The notes under the pieces are model-generated. The model was not told the origin of the DNA and did not search any database. It saw nothing but the letters and a program-made list of their open reading frames with translations. A stretch of DNA of 64,000 nucleotides, taken from Monilinia fructicola. Taxonomy: Eukaryota > Ascomycota > Leotiomycetes > Helotiales > Sclerotiniaceae. The translations under genes were made by a program, and so were the position numbers. How positions within the stretch are numbered: the first letter of the stretch is position 1; each line of letters begins with the position of its first letter. Shown here in pieces: positions 34,309 through 46,949 of the stretch. The stretch spans positions 1,825,001 to 1,889,000 of the forward strand of contig VICG01000015.1 of assembly GCA_008692225.1 (NCBI GenBank). The letters are read 5' to 3'.

Positions 34309-36085
34309 TCATCCCCGAACTAAATCCCAAGTCTCTCTACCCCCATCATATTCGGCCCAGCTTAATATGTGATCTTGTGTTCTCGGATGTTGTGGCGCGT
34401 CTTTCGTGACCAGGTTCGTATTTTGAGTCTGAGTTTGAGTCTCAGTCTGCGGATTTTGCGGATTCTGCATAGTAGGTGGGGGTGTAGGTGCCACGACTCT
34501 GTATTGAATGATTGGTTCCCATTCCCATTCACATAGTTAGTTTTAGAGAAATTGGGATCTCCACTAGACGCAGGTACCTCCGAATACGTATTTGAAAGCA
34601 TCTGGGAACCTCCATACAGATTTGCTTGAACTTGCATGCGGGTATTTTCTTCGTGTTGCTGTTGTTCTCTTTGTTGGGGTGAGTGAAGCGCTCGTAATTG
34701 TGTTTGTGATATTGCGGTTGATGTAGAAGGTACAGGAGCGAGAGGCGAGCGAGGGATTTGGCTATGTTGGGCTTGTGAGCGAGCATTGATACCAAGTTCG
34801 ATGGGTGCACTTTGGTAGGTGGTTTCTTGGTGTGAGATCCCCGTGTTTTGTTCGTGCGTGACTTCTGAGTTTGTGTATGGTAGTGTGACACGTGCTTGAG
34901 CTTGAGCTTGTACGCGTTCGTGCTCGAGTTCTTGCGCGAGAAGCAGTGCGTTTTGATATCCCATGTTCTGTTGGTGTTCCTTACTTTCTGTATACATTTG
35001 ATGTGGATTCTGGGCTACATTTGCGTGCATTCGTCGGGATTGTGCCACTTGATTGTGATATTGGATTTGGGCTTGCTGTTTTAAGTATTGAGTTTGTGCG
35101 TATGTTTGCTGTGGTAGACTTGAAAATGAACCTGCGCTTCCGTTGTTGGACTGGGAATTTCCGCGACGATGGTAAGGTTGATATTGATATTGAGATTGGA
35201 TAGGTGTGGGTTGACCGGGTAAAAGAATGCTGGGGTTTGCATGCCAGTTTGCTTGTGTTTTGAGGAACAGATTGTGAACGGGGGAAGCTTGGCGAACTCA
35301 TCTCGCTAATATTACCATTGCCATTCGAAGTTGGTTGACTGGGTGTACTCATCGCACTAACAGCCCCATCACTTCCAGTTCCTTCACTTCTTCCTCCACT
35401 TAAAACCACTTCCCCTTCCTCCTGCATTTGCAAACGGTACATGGTCTACCTCCCGTCCATCTAACTCATTTAATCGTAAAATTCATTCCAGGTCTATATG
35501 CAGGTCGCGTACTGGCCATTCCGGGAAGGGATGGAAAGCTGGATGTGAGGATTCAGAGGTGGGGTTAGGGATGACTTTTCTGGCGTCAGGAGCGAGTGGT
35601 CTGTCGGATTTCGTAATCTTCGAAGATTCGAGGGTGGGGGAGGATGAACTGCGTGAATGGATTGCTTCAGGTGAGCTGGATGACCGGGGCGGAAATTTGT
35701 GATTGCGTTATTGCAGGAGCAGTAGCGGAAGGACCAGGTGATGAGCTTCGTCAGTGCTACTATTACTTTTTCCTATAGCAATCAATCAGTAAAGATTCTT
35801 CACACTTCTACATCTCGCGAATAAAGTTCACAAAGAAAACAAATTGTCCCAGGGAAAAAACTCACTTCCACCAAAAGGCGCAAGACCATCTCCCAATACC
35901 AATTTACCACCACGACCACCACCACCACTACTGAACTCTTACTCATTTCTTAGTACGAGATTGCAACATCTTTCCATTCGTACTATAGAATTGAATTGTC
36001 TCTGCATCCGGGCTCTCTGGTTCTGCAAACATTTTTCTCTAGCTTGCTTTTTCTCTGGCGAAAGCGAAAACCGCAGAATGGCCAT
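34309..36085 (-). pseudogene. Gln/Ser-rich protein gene split across several frames
   Basis: Coding-like segments follow each other on the minus strand but in changing frames. Order: MAILRFSLSPEKKQARE and QNQRARMQRQFNSIVRMER (from 36085), GGGGGRGGKLVLGDGLAPFG, a Ser-rich part with SDRPLAPDARKVIPNP, MASTRPAYRPGMNFTIK, then MYRLQMQEEGEVVLSGG (from 35442) and SSPSFPRSQSVPQ, a shift near AAAA 35258-35261 into HANPSILLPGQPTPIQ and a long Gln-rich region (to about 34530), and a last shift near 34505-34525 into VVAPTPPPTMQNPQNPQ ending ILSWAEYDGGRETWDLVRG (34309). The pieces make sense as one protein of about 500 residues. I do not recognise the family. Either a pseudogene or a gene with at least five insertion errors; the preserved amino-acid composition favours the latter. 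Confidence 0.55.
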
Positions 36086-36317
36086 GGTGAGACACATAAT
36101 GATAATACCTCCAACGATGCACAGCTATAATAGGTTGTTGAGTTTGAGGGTTGGGGACGGACTTTGGGAGAGACCGCTGGGAGAGGTTGATGGGGAGGAG
36201 TGGTACTGAAGTGGTTGTTGATGGTCGTTGTTATGAGGAGATGGTGGGTGAAAGAGCCTGTGAGGTTGTTTGTAAGGATGTTGTGGTTTGAGAAGATGTG
36301 ATGGTGAAGGGGGCAGG

Positions 36318-36415
36318 AGTAGTAGAAGGAGTAGTAGTAGTAGTAGCAGGAGTAGGAGAAGAAGAAGAAGTAGAAGAAGAAGAAGAAGAAGTAGAAGTAG
36401 AAGTAGAAGCTTTGA
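36318..36415. repeat. (TAG/AAG)n trinucleotide tract
   Basis: Purine-rich GTAGTAG, AGAAGAAG and GTAGAAG triplets upstream of the Q-rich gene. Confidence 0.85.
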
Positions 36416-36419
36416 GAGG

Positions 36420-39400
36420 TGTGGTCGACGAAGGATAGAAAAACTTGATGCATCAACTGCAGCGGTATTTGTATCTGGACATGTTGGTACTGAACAAGCA
36501 TCTACAGAACAACAACACGAAAATCATTCGCATTGCAAACATACCACAATTGGCCTGTGCACATTCGCGGGAATCTCGTATGATGAGGGATTGATTGAAG
36601 GTATTTGTATCTACCTCGAGATACATTTTGATATATTGATCAACAATTGAATTGAAAGAAGAAACCAAATAAGTAAATTAATTGATTAATTAATTGCAGA
36701 TCGAATATGTGCTGGGACTAGAGTTGAAAGAAATAGAGGAAAGAATTATTAGGTATTGCGGTGTGGATTGGTATTGAGTATTGATGGTGAGGGTGAGGTG
36801 AGGGTGAGGTTGAAAAGTATGTAACTACATGGAAGACTTTTCGAATATCCATATGTTTGATTTGCTTGGATGGATAGATGGTGGATGGATGAATGTATTG
36901 ATTGTGTCGCCGTATTGATTTAAAAAACAAGATGATATAATTGAATAGAAAGAAAAGTGAATCATGAGAAATGAACCAACAGTAAAGGTAAAGGCAGAGG
37001 TAAAGAAAGGTAACGGTAACAGACCTGAGCTTGATCAAATAGATGATTTCCTGATTTATTCTCTTCTAATGCTTTGATTTATCTTCAATAATCTCCTCGG
37101 GAGCGAATATTGGGATGACAAAAGCCAAAAGCTACTTGATACTTATGGAGATATGATTCATATGCAAACGTCGATCCCACCAAAGTGTGTATCAATAAGT
37201 AATAAGAATAAGTGAGTGGCCGGAGTATCAGGACGGAGATATTGAAAATAGACGATGAGCTTGTCAACTCGACTCAACCCAAGACAAGATAACCAACAAC
37301 CAACAGTAAACACAAGAATAACAACAGCAACAGCAATAGCAACAGGAAGGACAACAACAGCAAGAACAATGGCGATGATGATAAGATTGATTTATTAATA
37401 AAACAAAATATCAAGACGTCTCTAATAGGTATGAATTGAATATGAAACTCTGTACGATACAAGAGGGAGGGAGAGAGAGAGTGTGTGAGTGAGTGAGAGA
37501 GAAAAAACAAAAAGATGAAAAAAAATAAAGATCAAAGGTTAAGGAAGGCTAGGATCAAGTTGGACTTATGAAGCAAAAAGCCAACATGTTGAAAGGTCTA
37601 CTCGGAGGTCGATTCGATTTGTATGTATGTATCGTATGTGTGTATGTGTGTGTGTATGTATATGTGGATGTATGGGATGTATGAATGTATGGATGTATGG
37701 ATGTATGGATGTATGGGTGTATGGATGTATGTATCAAGGGTTTCTCTGTACGTACTTGTGCCCTTGTTCAACCTTCCCATACTACTTTTACACTTGCTAC
37801 TTCCGAGGAGACTACTTGCTGTCTACTATACGGAGTACAGTACAGAATCCTCGACAATAGACATGGATCCAAGACTCCTGCATGCTCTGTACATCATACC
37901 TACTACCTGCCTATAGTCTGTATCTCCATGATACCACAAGCTTATTCGATCGACTTCCTCATCCAGATCTTCTCCCCGACCGAGATGGAATGCTCGTCCA
38001 TCATAAATGTAACATGACGATGCTATGATCTTCATTCGATATCGCCGTGTCGATATGTGGTTGAGATGGGATGATAGTTCGAGATTCCATCAATGCACAG
38101 CCCGCGTACTGATCACCGCTCAATCAAAATGAAGGAGATCAACTGTTGGATGGATTGATGTACCAGGAGAGATCTTCAAGTAGGTACAAGTATCGACAAG
38201 TATCGACAAGTAGGTACTTGGGGGATTGGACGCCAATTCAAAAGGGTAATGATGTTTGACATGTTGAGGATTGGTTGGTCATCAATTTTCTTTTCTTTTC
38301 GATATTGATTGATATTTGCTAAGGTTGATGGCAATACCTGGAATGCATCTTTTGCATCTTTTGCATCTTTTGCATCCTTATTTAGATATCCATGGATGTA
38401 GTGTGACGGTAAGTGTGGCACAATATACTCGTATATCAGCCTCAATTATTATATATATATATATATATATATATCCATGGATGTATATATTGATGTAACG
38501 TGTATCGTTCACTTCTGCGGCAGACATCTTTGTTTTTGCAAAGAAAGATGTTTTGAATAGTCGGGTAGTCCTAGATGTACTCTCGTACCCGTCCTAGGTA
38601 TGAATACTCCAGTAAGGTTATATACGAGGTCAATGTATGAATATACGATCCGATACGATATGATATGATGATATGCTATATAGCTACACTCGAGTATGGT
38701 ATGAGACAATACATCAACCAACACCTGGGCAACCTCTGAAATCTCCTTTAATCTCCTTGACCTCATACCAAGTGACAATATCAATCGACCGCGCACGGTT
38801 ACTTACTGACCTTCTTGACCTTATTGACCTTTTAGCCTTATGACCTTATGACATTACCTACCAGCTATAAACTAAACTAATCTTTACTCTGTACAAAAAT
38901 TCAATACAAAACTCATCCAATTCCACAACATCAATGAATCAACACCGCCCCATCAAAAAAAGCAAAATCACGATACTCAATTATCATCCCATCCCCATCA
39001 CCCCGGCCATGCAAGCACCACCCAATCGAGCTACACCGTCACATCCAAATTGATCTATAAGACTACGGACGGTATAGCCTTCAGGTTACCCAAGCTACCT
39101 ACAAGTTACCACCCTACCCAGTCCATCAGAATAATAAATATAGTAACCTCCAGGGCTTGGAATCATTCAACCAGCATTCAAGAGATACCAGCCGGAGTAA
39201 TGCATCCATCCTACCATCCATCCATGCATCAACCCTACCCCTCAATCCAAATATAACCCCAAAACCCTATCTCATACATACGTCGAACGTCGAACGTCGA
39301 ACCTCGAACTTTGAACTGCCCATCTCACCTCTCACATCTCACATTAACCTTACCGTATATCTCTCAATCTCATCTCACAACGCAACGCAACGCAACAAAA

Positions 39401-40224
39401 AAGGTTAGCCTCGCTTCGCCCGCGGCACAGAAGCGCAGCAAGACGAGGGAGGTATTGTAAAGGAATAAGCTAGCTGTACACATTCCTAGATTAAAACTAT
39501 TTCTTTTTCTTTTCTTTTCTAACCTTCCCTTCCCTTCTTATCCCCTCCCATCCCCTCTCCTCCCTTACCCCAACTCCGCGTTTCGTACCCACCCACAGCT
39601 ACTCCACGGTGACGTTACGGTACAGGGGGAAAGGGAAGCGCGCGGGGGGGAGGAGGGGGGATAAAAGAAGGCATTTACCGTACTACAGTACATGTATAGA
39701 CCTCGGTAGAACTAAAGCCAAATAGGTCCAACCAAATACAATTGGATCCCGAAGCGCACGTCGACTAATTCCATCCTCCGGGGCTTCCCTCACACGACAG
39801 CATGGATGGTGGAAATGCCGATGGCTTGGTCCTGGGTAGGTTGGCTCTAGAGTGCCAATATGCATATTGCATTTGATATATGTACTCTGCATTATGATTG
39901 ATTAGAGGAATTTTACGTAAGGTTATCGTTCGAGGTAATATTTTTAGATGGGCTGTGTTGGTGGTGCGGAGGGTGCAGTGAGTGAGTGAGTGAGTGAGTG
40001 GTATGTGGTGGTGCAAGGGCCTAGGAGGGTAGGTGGGATTTCTCGATGAGTGTTTGTATTTATATTTGTGTTTGTGTTTGTGTTTATATTTATATTAATG
40101 TTAATATTAATACTAGTGTTTATATATATTAATACTAGTATTTATATTAAAAGTGAAATCGAAATCTAAACTAAAATCCAAATTCATTAGGTTACCTAGG
40201 TACTATTAAGTAAAACCTATACTC
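36420..40224. other. Long spacer with scattered repeats
   Basis: About 3.8 kb without a supportable gene. Contents: GTAT/GGATGTAT repeats (37621-37735), four tandem GCATCTTTT 9-mers (38345-38376), an AT dinucleotide run (38448-38474), TACTCYGTA motifs (37829, 38885) and an ACCTAGGT palindrome (40194). Open frames over the repeats (e.g. KDAKDAKDA) are not credible. Confidence 0.5.
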
Positions 40225-41040
40225 GAGTACTTAAGTAAATATAAGATAATATATAAGAATATATAGTAATCTTATAATATAATTATATCGGAATTATTTT
40301 TCGTTTTTATTTTATTTTATATAAAAATAATAGAATTTTTCAATATAATAGAATATCGTTATACTTTTTTAAAATTTAATATAATTAAAGTATTTTAATA
40401 TAAATTTATATAGGATTATTAATTAATATATAATAATTTATTAAAAAAAAGTTTATTATATAATTTTTATTAGAATTCTAACCTATATAAATTTAAATAA
40501 TATTATATTAAATTATATATATATTTATATAAATTCTATATAATTTTTATATATACTTAGTTATATTAGAATCTTAATTATACTAGATTTAATTAATCGA
40601 GATTCTTTATTTAATATAATTAGATTCTACTATACTAGCCTTAAGCTTTAGCTTACTTATTTACTTATCTATCTTTAATAAGCATTCTTAATACTCGTAT
40701 AGAATATAAAACTATATAGTCTATATATATTTCTTTATAATATATATACAAATAATAGATCTATATATAAATAAAATAAGTAAATAAAAATAAAAACTAT
40801 AAAATCCACCTCTTTAAAAGCTTATTTAATTATACTTTATTTAATTTAATTAATCCTCTCTCATTAGCCTATAAACTAAAAATCCAAAAAGCCTATAAGA
40901 TACAAATACAAATAAAGCAACGATAAGTAATTATCCTTAAACGACTAATTATTATCTAGCATTTAAAATATAAATATCGTATTATGTTTATTATATTAAA
41001 CCTATGATTCAAATATAAATATACTAATGTATTTATCTAT
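40225..41040. mobile_element. AT-only island, probably a RIP-degraded repeat
   Basis: About 800 bases made almost only of A and T, with very few G or C and no open frames, bounded on the right by CTAT microsatellites (41030-41095). Composition matches the two decayed transposons in this window, but I found no inverted or direct terminal repeats, so its origin is uncertain. Confidence 0.5.
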
Positions 41041-41607
41041 CTATCTATCTATGTATCTATCTATTTATTCATCTATTTATTTATCTATCTATTATGCGAA
41101 TATGGGATAAACAGACAGGTGATGTAAAATGTGGAAGGGGAGGTGGATGTTAGGAGATTGGAATCGATGAATGGATAGATGGATGAATAGATAGATCTAT
41201 GGATCTATAGTTACTAAGTACTGTACTGTACTGTATTGTATTGTATTGTAAAGCAGATCTTGAAGTAAGATGGATAGGAAAAAACTTGGCCTGGTCTGGC
41301 CTGGCCTTGGAACCTTGGAACCTTGGAAGATTAGGGTTCGAGAAGCGAAGGATGAAGGAATTGGTTCGAGGGGGGATCGCTAGTTTTTTTGGTTTTTGGG
41401 TAAGATTTGGTTTTATGATTCATATAAGGAATTGGTTAAGAGTGGATAAATGAATGGATCAATGCGGGTGTTGTGCATGGTGATGTATGAGGTTCGGATC
41501 TTTAGGATGGAATCATTGGAATGGAATATGATATGGAATTAGTGGAGTTTTTGTTCTTTGGGTGATGGGATTTTGTTTCTTGAAGGGACGGGAAGATGGG
41601 AAGATGG

Positions 41608-41773
41608 AAAGATATAAAAGATATAAAGATATAAAGATATAAAGATATAAAGATATAAAGATATAAAGATATAAAGATATAAAGATATAAAGATATAAAG
41701 ATATAAAGATATAAAGATATAAAGATATAAAGATATAAAGATATAAAGATATAAAGATATAAAGATACAAAGA
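41608..41773. repeat. (AAAGATAT)n octamer minisatellite
   Basis: About twenty tandem, almost perfect AAAGATAT octamers, 190 bases downstream of the minus-strand protoglobin gene end. The opposite-strand frame (YLYIFISL) is only repeat. Confidence 0.95.
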
Positions 41774-41965
41774 TAGGATTTTAATAGTTTATTGAGTTTG
41801 AGATATTGGGTGTAAGATGTTGGATATCTTGCAGAAGAGCCTTTGGATGGGATATAATAGTTGGGTTATGGTATTTAGGTTTTGTTAAATGGATAGGGAA
41901 ACACATATATATACTCTCTATATATATTTGATATCATAGAAGAAAATAAATTCATATAAACAAGC

Positions 41966-42888
41966 TCAAATATCAAAATCTATTCCTTCCCAACCTGAAA
42001 ACCAGCAAACGGACAAGACGTAGGGATTTCTTTCTTTCGTTTTCTCCTCATCCGTAGGACTTTTCTCACCACTCGGCTCTCCCTCCTCCCCCACAGACTT
42101 CCCCTCCGCATCAATCACCTGTTTCCCTTTCAACCAGCCCTCCCTCTCCACCACAATCTCCTCCATCTCCCCCGCAAACTCATCCCCATCCCTGACGTAC
42201 CACTTCGCAAAGAGATCGTTCTGAATCCACAGCACCTTGCCTATCGCCTTCACGATCGCAATCTTCCTATCCATCTTCAATCTCGGATGCGAGAGCACCG
42301 CCTCGAAGATGATGTCTTGGATGAACCCGAGACAGACCCCGATATGCACGTACTCGACGTGGAGAGGGTGTTGACGACCCCGTCCCACGTGCATCATGCC
42401 GACTTTGTCGAGGTACTCCCAGAATTCCATTTGGCTGGGGTCGGAACAGAGTTTGTGGAGGTAGCCTCTGAGGAACTAATTCGGCTGTTAGATTGATCAT
42501 CGATCCATCGATTGTCAAAACACGACTAGAAATCTACAGACCATCTTCCGATGCAAGATTTGCGGACTATCCTCATCCGGCAACTCATCAATCGGTCCTT
42601 CATAACTGGTGCTGCGGGTTGTGAATGCACGTGATGTTATGTCATATTGGAGAAGCTTTCTGTAGACAATATTCACGACGGCGGGGATGAGCTGTTTGAT
42701 GTATTTTGATGCGTATGTGAGGGCTTCTATATCGCCTGTTTGAACATTCTTCAGCATATGATGATTGGGATGAGAAGGCAAAACTCACGTGAGCTAAAGT
42801 CGAGGAATGAATGGAGATAGTGAATTCTTGATTCTAGATCCGTGTAGAGTTCTTTTCGATCAATATGAAGTCTTGCTCTCGAAGCCAT
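41966..42888 (-). CDS. Protoglobin-domain (globin-coupled sensor type) protein
   Basis: Three exons (42888-42789, 42735-42542, 42475-41966) in consistent phase encode a compact protoglobin fold: MASRARLHIDRKELYTDLES, then YLHSFLDFSS, DIEALTYASKYIKQLIPAVV, YDITSRAFTTRSTSYEGP, HRKMFLRGYLHKLC, MEFWEYLDKVGMMHVGRG and HPLHVEYVHIGVCLGFIQDI. The His in VEYVHIG is at the place of the proximal haem ligand of protoglobins. The helical end (KAIGKVLWIQNDLFAKWYV) is followed by an acidic tail. The last 13 residues as read look wrong: one frame over reads SCPFAGFQVGKE and stops, as expected for fungal relatives, so one extra base in the TTTT at 42040-42043 (AAAA on the coding strand) is likely. Probably a cytosolic haem protein sensing or binding O2, NO or CO; its physiological role is unknown. 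Confidence 0.85.
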
Positions 42889-43415
42889 GATGATGTTTCT
42901 TCTCCTTGGGTATCGGTATGTAACTTTTGAGTAATTTACTATCGTGATGAATACTTGCGTAGTTTGTACCTAGTAGATATATAGAAAGACGAGTAGCTAC
43001 AGAAATAAGATCTAATAATTATGGAAGATATATTAGACATAGGTAGTAGCCGACTTCAAATACCATCGCCCTCATCCCGAAGACAATATTAAAATCAGCC
43101 CATCGGGCCATTGCGATTCTCAAGATAATTAACGGCTGGAGTTTTCACCATCATGCTGCCGGTCAATTATCTTACTATGTTGTCAGAATCGTTCGTTTTT
43201 TTAACTTTAGATCAGATCATGTTGGGGGGGTGATGCCATGCTTAGATGCTAGTGCGCGGAATGGCTGATGCTTCGGCCAATTAAAGTCATTAGATTATGA
43301 GTCTCACGTGATGAAATATAGATCTAAATTTTGTTGCATGTCTGAGGGTGATCCTACTTCAGGGAATAGGAGATCAGCAAGGAGGTGATTATACTTACTT
43401 GATTACTTTAATATA
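42889..43415. other. Protoglobin promoter region and flank of a decayed element
   Basis: No gene supported; the 5' flank of the protoglobin gene lies here. Confidence 0.5.
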
Positions 43416-44150
43416 GGCAAATATAGAACTTTTAATTATTCAACGAAACATTAATAAAATTTTATAAAATTTATAAGTGTTTTAGATTTGGTATTTTGGT
43501 ATTTACTATAAAACATTTGCTTTACAAAAATCAATTTTAAAAGAATAATAGTATAATAAAGTTTATAAATATAAAAAAATAAAGATTTATATTAATATTA
43601 AATAACTTAATGAATCTTATAGTTAAACGAATAATAATATATTAAATAATAATGTAAAAGCTGAATTTTATATAATATAAATTAGAATTTATTTATTTTA
43701 ATAAATCCTTAAGATATATATAACTAAAGTTAAAATATAAAAGATATATAGATTTTTAAAAGGTAAACTCGCTTATTTAAATTATTTAAGTAAGATCTTA
43801 TAATTTTTCTTTAAAATTTTTTTTTCTTCTTCTTTATATTGATATATATATATTAATATAATAGATATTATTAAATTTTAAAAATAGTTATTAAAATTTT
43901 ATATAGTATATTCTTTTTCTAGAATTTTACTTTTTAAAATTTTAATAGAGTTAAGATTTAAATAAATATATTAATCAAGTAATAGATTTTTTAAAAAATC
44001 TCTAATTTAATCATACTAGCATCCCTTCAAAATTGATTTTTGTCATATAAATTTTTTATAACAAGTATTAAAATACTATATCTAGAATGTTTATAGATTA
44101 TATAAAATGTTATTAACGTTTCGTTAAATAATTAAAGTTTTAAATTTGCC
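43416..44150. mobile_element. 735-base long-inverted-repeat element without coding capacity
   Basis: The ends are inverted copies: GGCAAAT, ACTTT, TTAATTATT, AACGAAAC, TTAATAA and TTTTATA appear in the same order from the left end and in the complement from the right end. The match continues past CAAAAATCAATTTT and TAGTAT to about 140 bases (43416-43557 and 44006-44150). The interior is nearly pure A+T and has no open frame. The right outer edge has three GGCAAA hexamers in the complement against one on the left. I see no clear target duplication. This fits a non-autonomous (MITE-like) element decayed by C-to-T mutation; its ends differ from those of the 1915-3040 element. Confidence 0.7.
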
Positions 44151-44907
44151 TTTGCCTTTGCCCCTTTTGAAACTAGGCCGAGCAGATTGATCATAATTGT
44201 TATTGGTAAGTAGGTACTGAAGCAGATACTGGTGGTATTCTACCAGGAGACAGAGGGAGGTTTTCGGTTGAACTGGTCTACTTGCAATTGAACAATCATC
44301 TCCAATTCAATAATTCGAATATACAACTTATGCTTCCCGACTAGTATATTTTTGATAACCTATTTGCAGAGTCATTTAGCTCTTGATTTCACGCATGCTT
44401 CGGCTAGGAATATGAAATCCCAAATCTTGCGACTGGGAGATGAAGTCTTGATGAAGTCGATATATCTATTGTCAATGTTTTTAGTGATAACTAGTGTTTG
44501 ATCAAGCATATCATCGGAGCTTTGAACTGTATGCTTTCTCTGAAGCTGTAGTTCTTGACACTCTTATAGAAAGTTGTTTTGAGGATGTGATCGAGTCTTC
44601 TCGTCAATGGTGGTCTAGCGACCAAGATTGTTACGGTTCTACGGTTCTCTATTTTTCAGTGCGGCCATGCTGTGGGCTCTAGTAAAGCCCTTAATTGAGA
44701 TATACTGCTGCCGTATCTACAATCTTGTTTGTTACTTAAGAGCTATTAGGTTTTTATTTCTCAATTTTTAGAAATTTAAAACATCCTCGATATTACACTA
44801 TCGGTCTCAGAACAATATCAATTTCACAACACGAGCCCTATAATTGAACATTAAGATATCATCCTTGAATAACTTGCACCTGGTATCTCATCATCACCAT
44901 GTTAAAA
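44151..44907. other. Spacer upstream of the BTB gene
   Basis: No gene supported; a 62-codon open frame at 44494 has no recognisable features. Contains the promoter of the BTB gene. Confidence 0.5.
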
Positions 44908-46127
44908 ATGTCATTCGAAAGACCAGAAATTACAGGGGACCTGCCCTTCCCAAAGATTCCAATCATGTTCAAAAACCCGGGTCACGTTGCAGATGTACGC
45001 ATCACGGTCTTTGGTCAAGAATATCATGTTCATTCCGTTATCCTAAGACTTTACTCCAATTACTTTCGGAGGTTTCTGGACGCACCAAACAGAAAAGCAC
45101 CAGCCATATATGCTCCATTCGCTTATGAGTATGCTGCTATAATGGATGACGATGGAGAATGGGGTTTGGAACCTGTTTCTGCTGAGGTTAGTAATATATC
45201 TATGAATCTTCCCTGAAATGATGTAAAGACTAATAGACTTTCTCCTAGGCACAGGATACTCCCCCAGACGATGCACAATTCGAAAAATGGGACTCCCTCC
45301 TTACCAACAACCGCTGCATCTACACCGAAGCAGCAGCATTCCATAATGTCCTCAAAGCCATGTACCACCGACCTATCACCATAGATTCTTTCTTTCAATT
45401 TGCAGATACAGTCCGACTTGCCGATTTCTACTGCGCTCTCCCCATCGTCTCCGCATCCACCGATCTCATTCTTCGAAACCTCATCCCTTCGCCTAGCTTC
45501 TTATGCAATCCCCAAGATATAACCCGCAGTCGAAAAAAGATGCTAGGAGATTGGTTCTGCACCCACCCCCTCGACATGTGCATCCTATCCTACAAACTCC
45601 ACCACAAAGAACTCTTCCACGACGCCCTCATCTTCGTCGTGGGAAAATGGCCACGCATGCTATCTGAATACGAGAGAACCAAATCCGCTCGGTGGAACTG
45701 GAGAGCCAAACTAGAACCCCACCCCAAGGTCATCGAAACTATCGAGTACTCCCTCGCTCACCTCATAGAACTCCAATCCGCAGTCGCGACAAATCTTCGT
45801 CGTGACGCGGCTACCTGTCCCTTGGTTTCGTATATGGTGAATGATATCGAGAAACAGATTCAGCGACGCGATCCAGAGTACTCGAGACGTACACCGTTGG
45901 AGACGGCGAGATTTTATATGACACTTATGAATGGATTGCGAAAGGCGATTCAGGGAGGGCGCGTGGGTGATGAATGGAAGATTTTTCTGGGGGAGTTAAA
46001 GATACTTTTGAATTTTGGTCCGGTGCTTGTTGATGAGCTCCCGGTGGATGTTGTCAGAGATCAGTTTTGGTGTGCGAGGGTTGAGGAGGGGGTATTTCCT
46101 TGGGAGGCAGAGGATGTTGATTGGTGA
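44908..46127 (+). CDS. BTB/POZ-domain protein
   Basis: Two exons (to 45186 and 45249-46127; GTTAGT donor, TAG acceptor, phase 0) encode about 385 residues. The N-terminal BTB/POZ domain includes ADVRITVFGQEYHVHSVIL, LYSNYFRRFLDAPNRK, AFHNVLKAMYHRPI and FADTVRLADFYCALPIVS, covering about residues 30-170. The rest is a helical region (LHHKELFHDALIFVVGKWPR and the like) resembling the BACK-like part of fungal BTB proteins. Such proteins commonly dimerise and may serve as cullin-3 adaptors; no Kelch or MATH partner domain is present. I chose the second Met (MSFERPEI, 44908); the first (44899) adds three residues and cannot be excluded. Frame intact. Confidence 0.85.
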
Positions 46128-46949
46128 TTTTGAGTGAATGTTACGGGTTGGACTTTTGAATCATGGGAATTGGGATTTGACTCAGTGAAGGGCATTTGAC
46201 TTCATTTCTGCATAGAATTCACAAGACTCAGGATGCACATCTTCTCACGGGGGGAAGAAACTAGCAAAATTCTTCTTTCATTCAACTTTCAGACTGCAGA
46301 CTTTTTTAATAAGCTCTGCTTCGCCACATGTGATCTGTGAGTTATTGCGAAACAATTGTCACGAGTAATGAGTACCAGAGGAGTGACTATCTTTATGAAT
46401 TTTTAATAAATACGAAACATCCGCAAAACCCACGACATGCCATATTGATCAAATCTTACAATCTATATTTCTTTATCAACAATCTATTTGCCCTTCATCA
46501 CCTTCTCAATGGATCTCACTTCCTGATATATTCATCTCAATCCTAGATATAAACATCCTACACAACATCTATTTTTATGTAAGGTTTACTTCCCATCATC
46601 TAACACTGCTAGCGATAAAACCGAGAAAAAGTTTTTCTTATATCAACAAATACACCTAGGGATTTAAGGATACTACAAGGTAAACTCATGATTCAAAAGT
46701 ACAGACCCCAAGAATATGATATCCGTCATAGATGCAGAGTTGTAAGTCTAATTGTTGTGGGTACGAGTGAGGATTGATACGGAATGCCATCAACATAGGT
46801 CAAGAATGATATGATATGATATGAATACAAAAACCAAAAGTTATCCGTAATCTTCTCAGAACTCCCGTGCTCAACTGAAGAGGTGCCCTTACTCGCACCC
46901 GAGAATCTCATGCCGATATCGTGAACTAAATACCGATAACAATGTCAAG
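46128..46949. other. Spacer without a supportable gene
   Basis: Short open frames only. The left part is the 3' flank of the BTB gene. Confidence 0.45.

Noticed and set aside
38176..38445. Minus-strand frame containing KDAKDAKDA
   Set aside because: The repeat derives from four GCATCTTTT units; the rest has no protein-like features.
39406..39455. GC-rich inverted sequence CCTCG...CGAGG as a possible tRNA or hairpin gene
   Set aside because: No cloverleaf arms or TTC-loop consensus; stem is short and loops too long.
41513..41770. Open frame of repeated YLYIFISL
   Set aside because: Translation of the AAAGATAT octamer array only.
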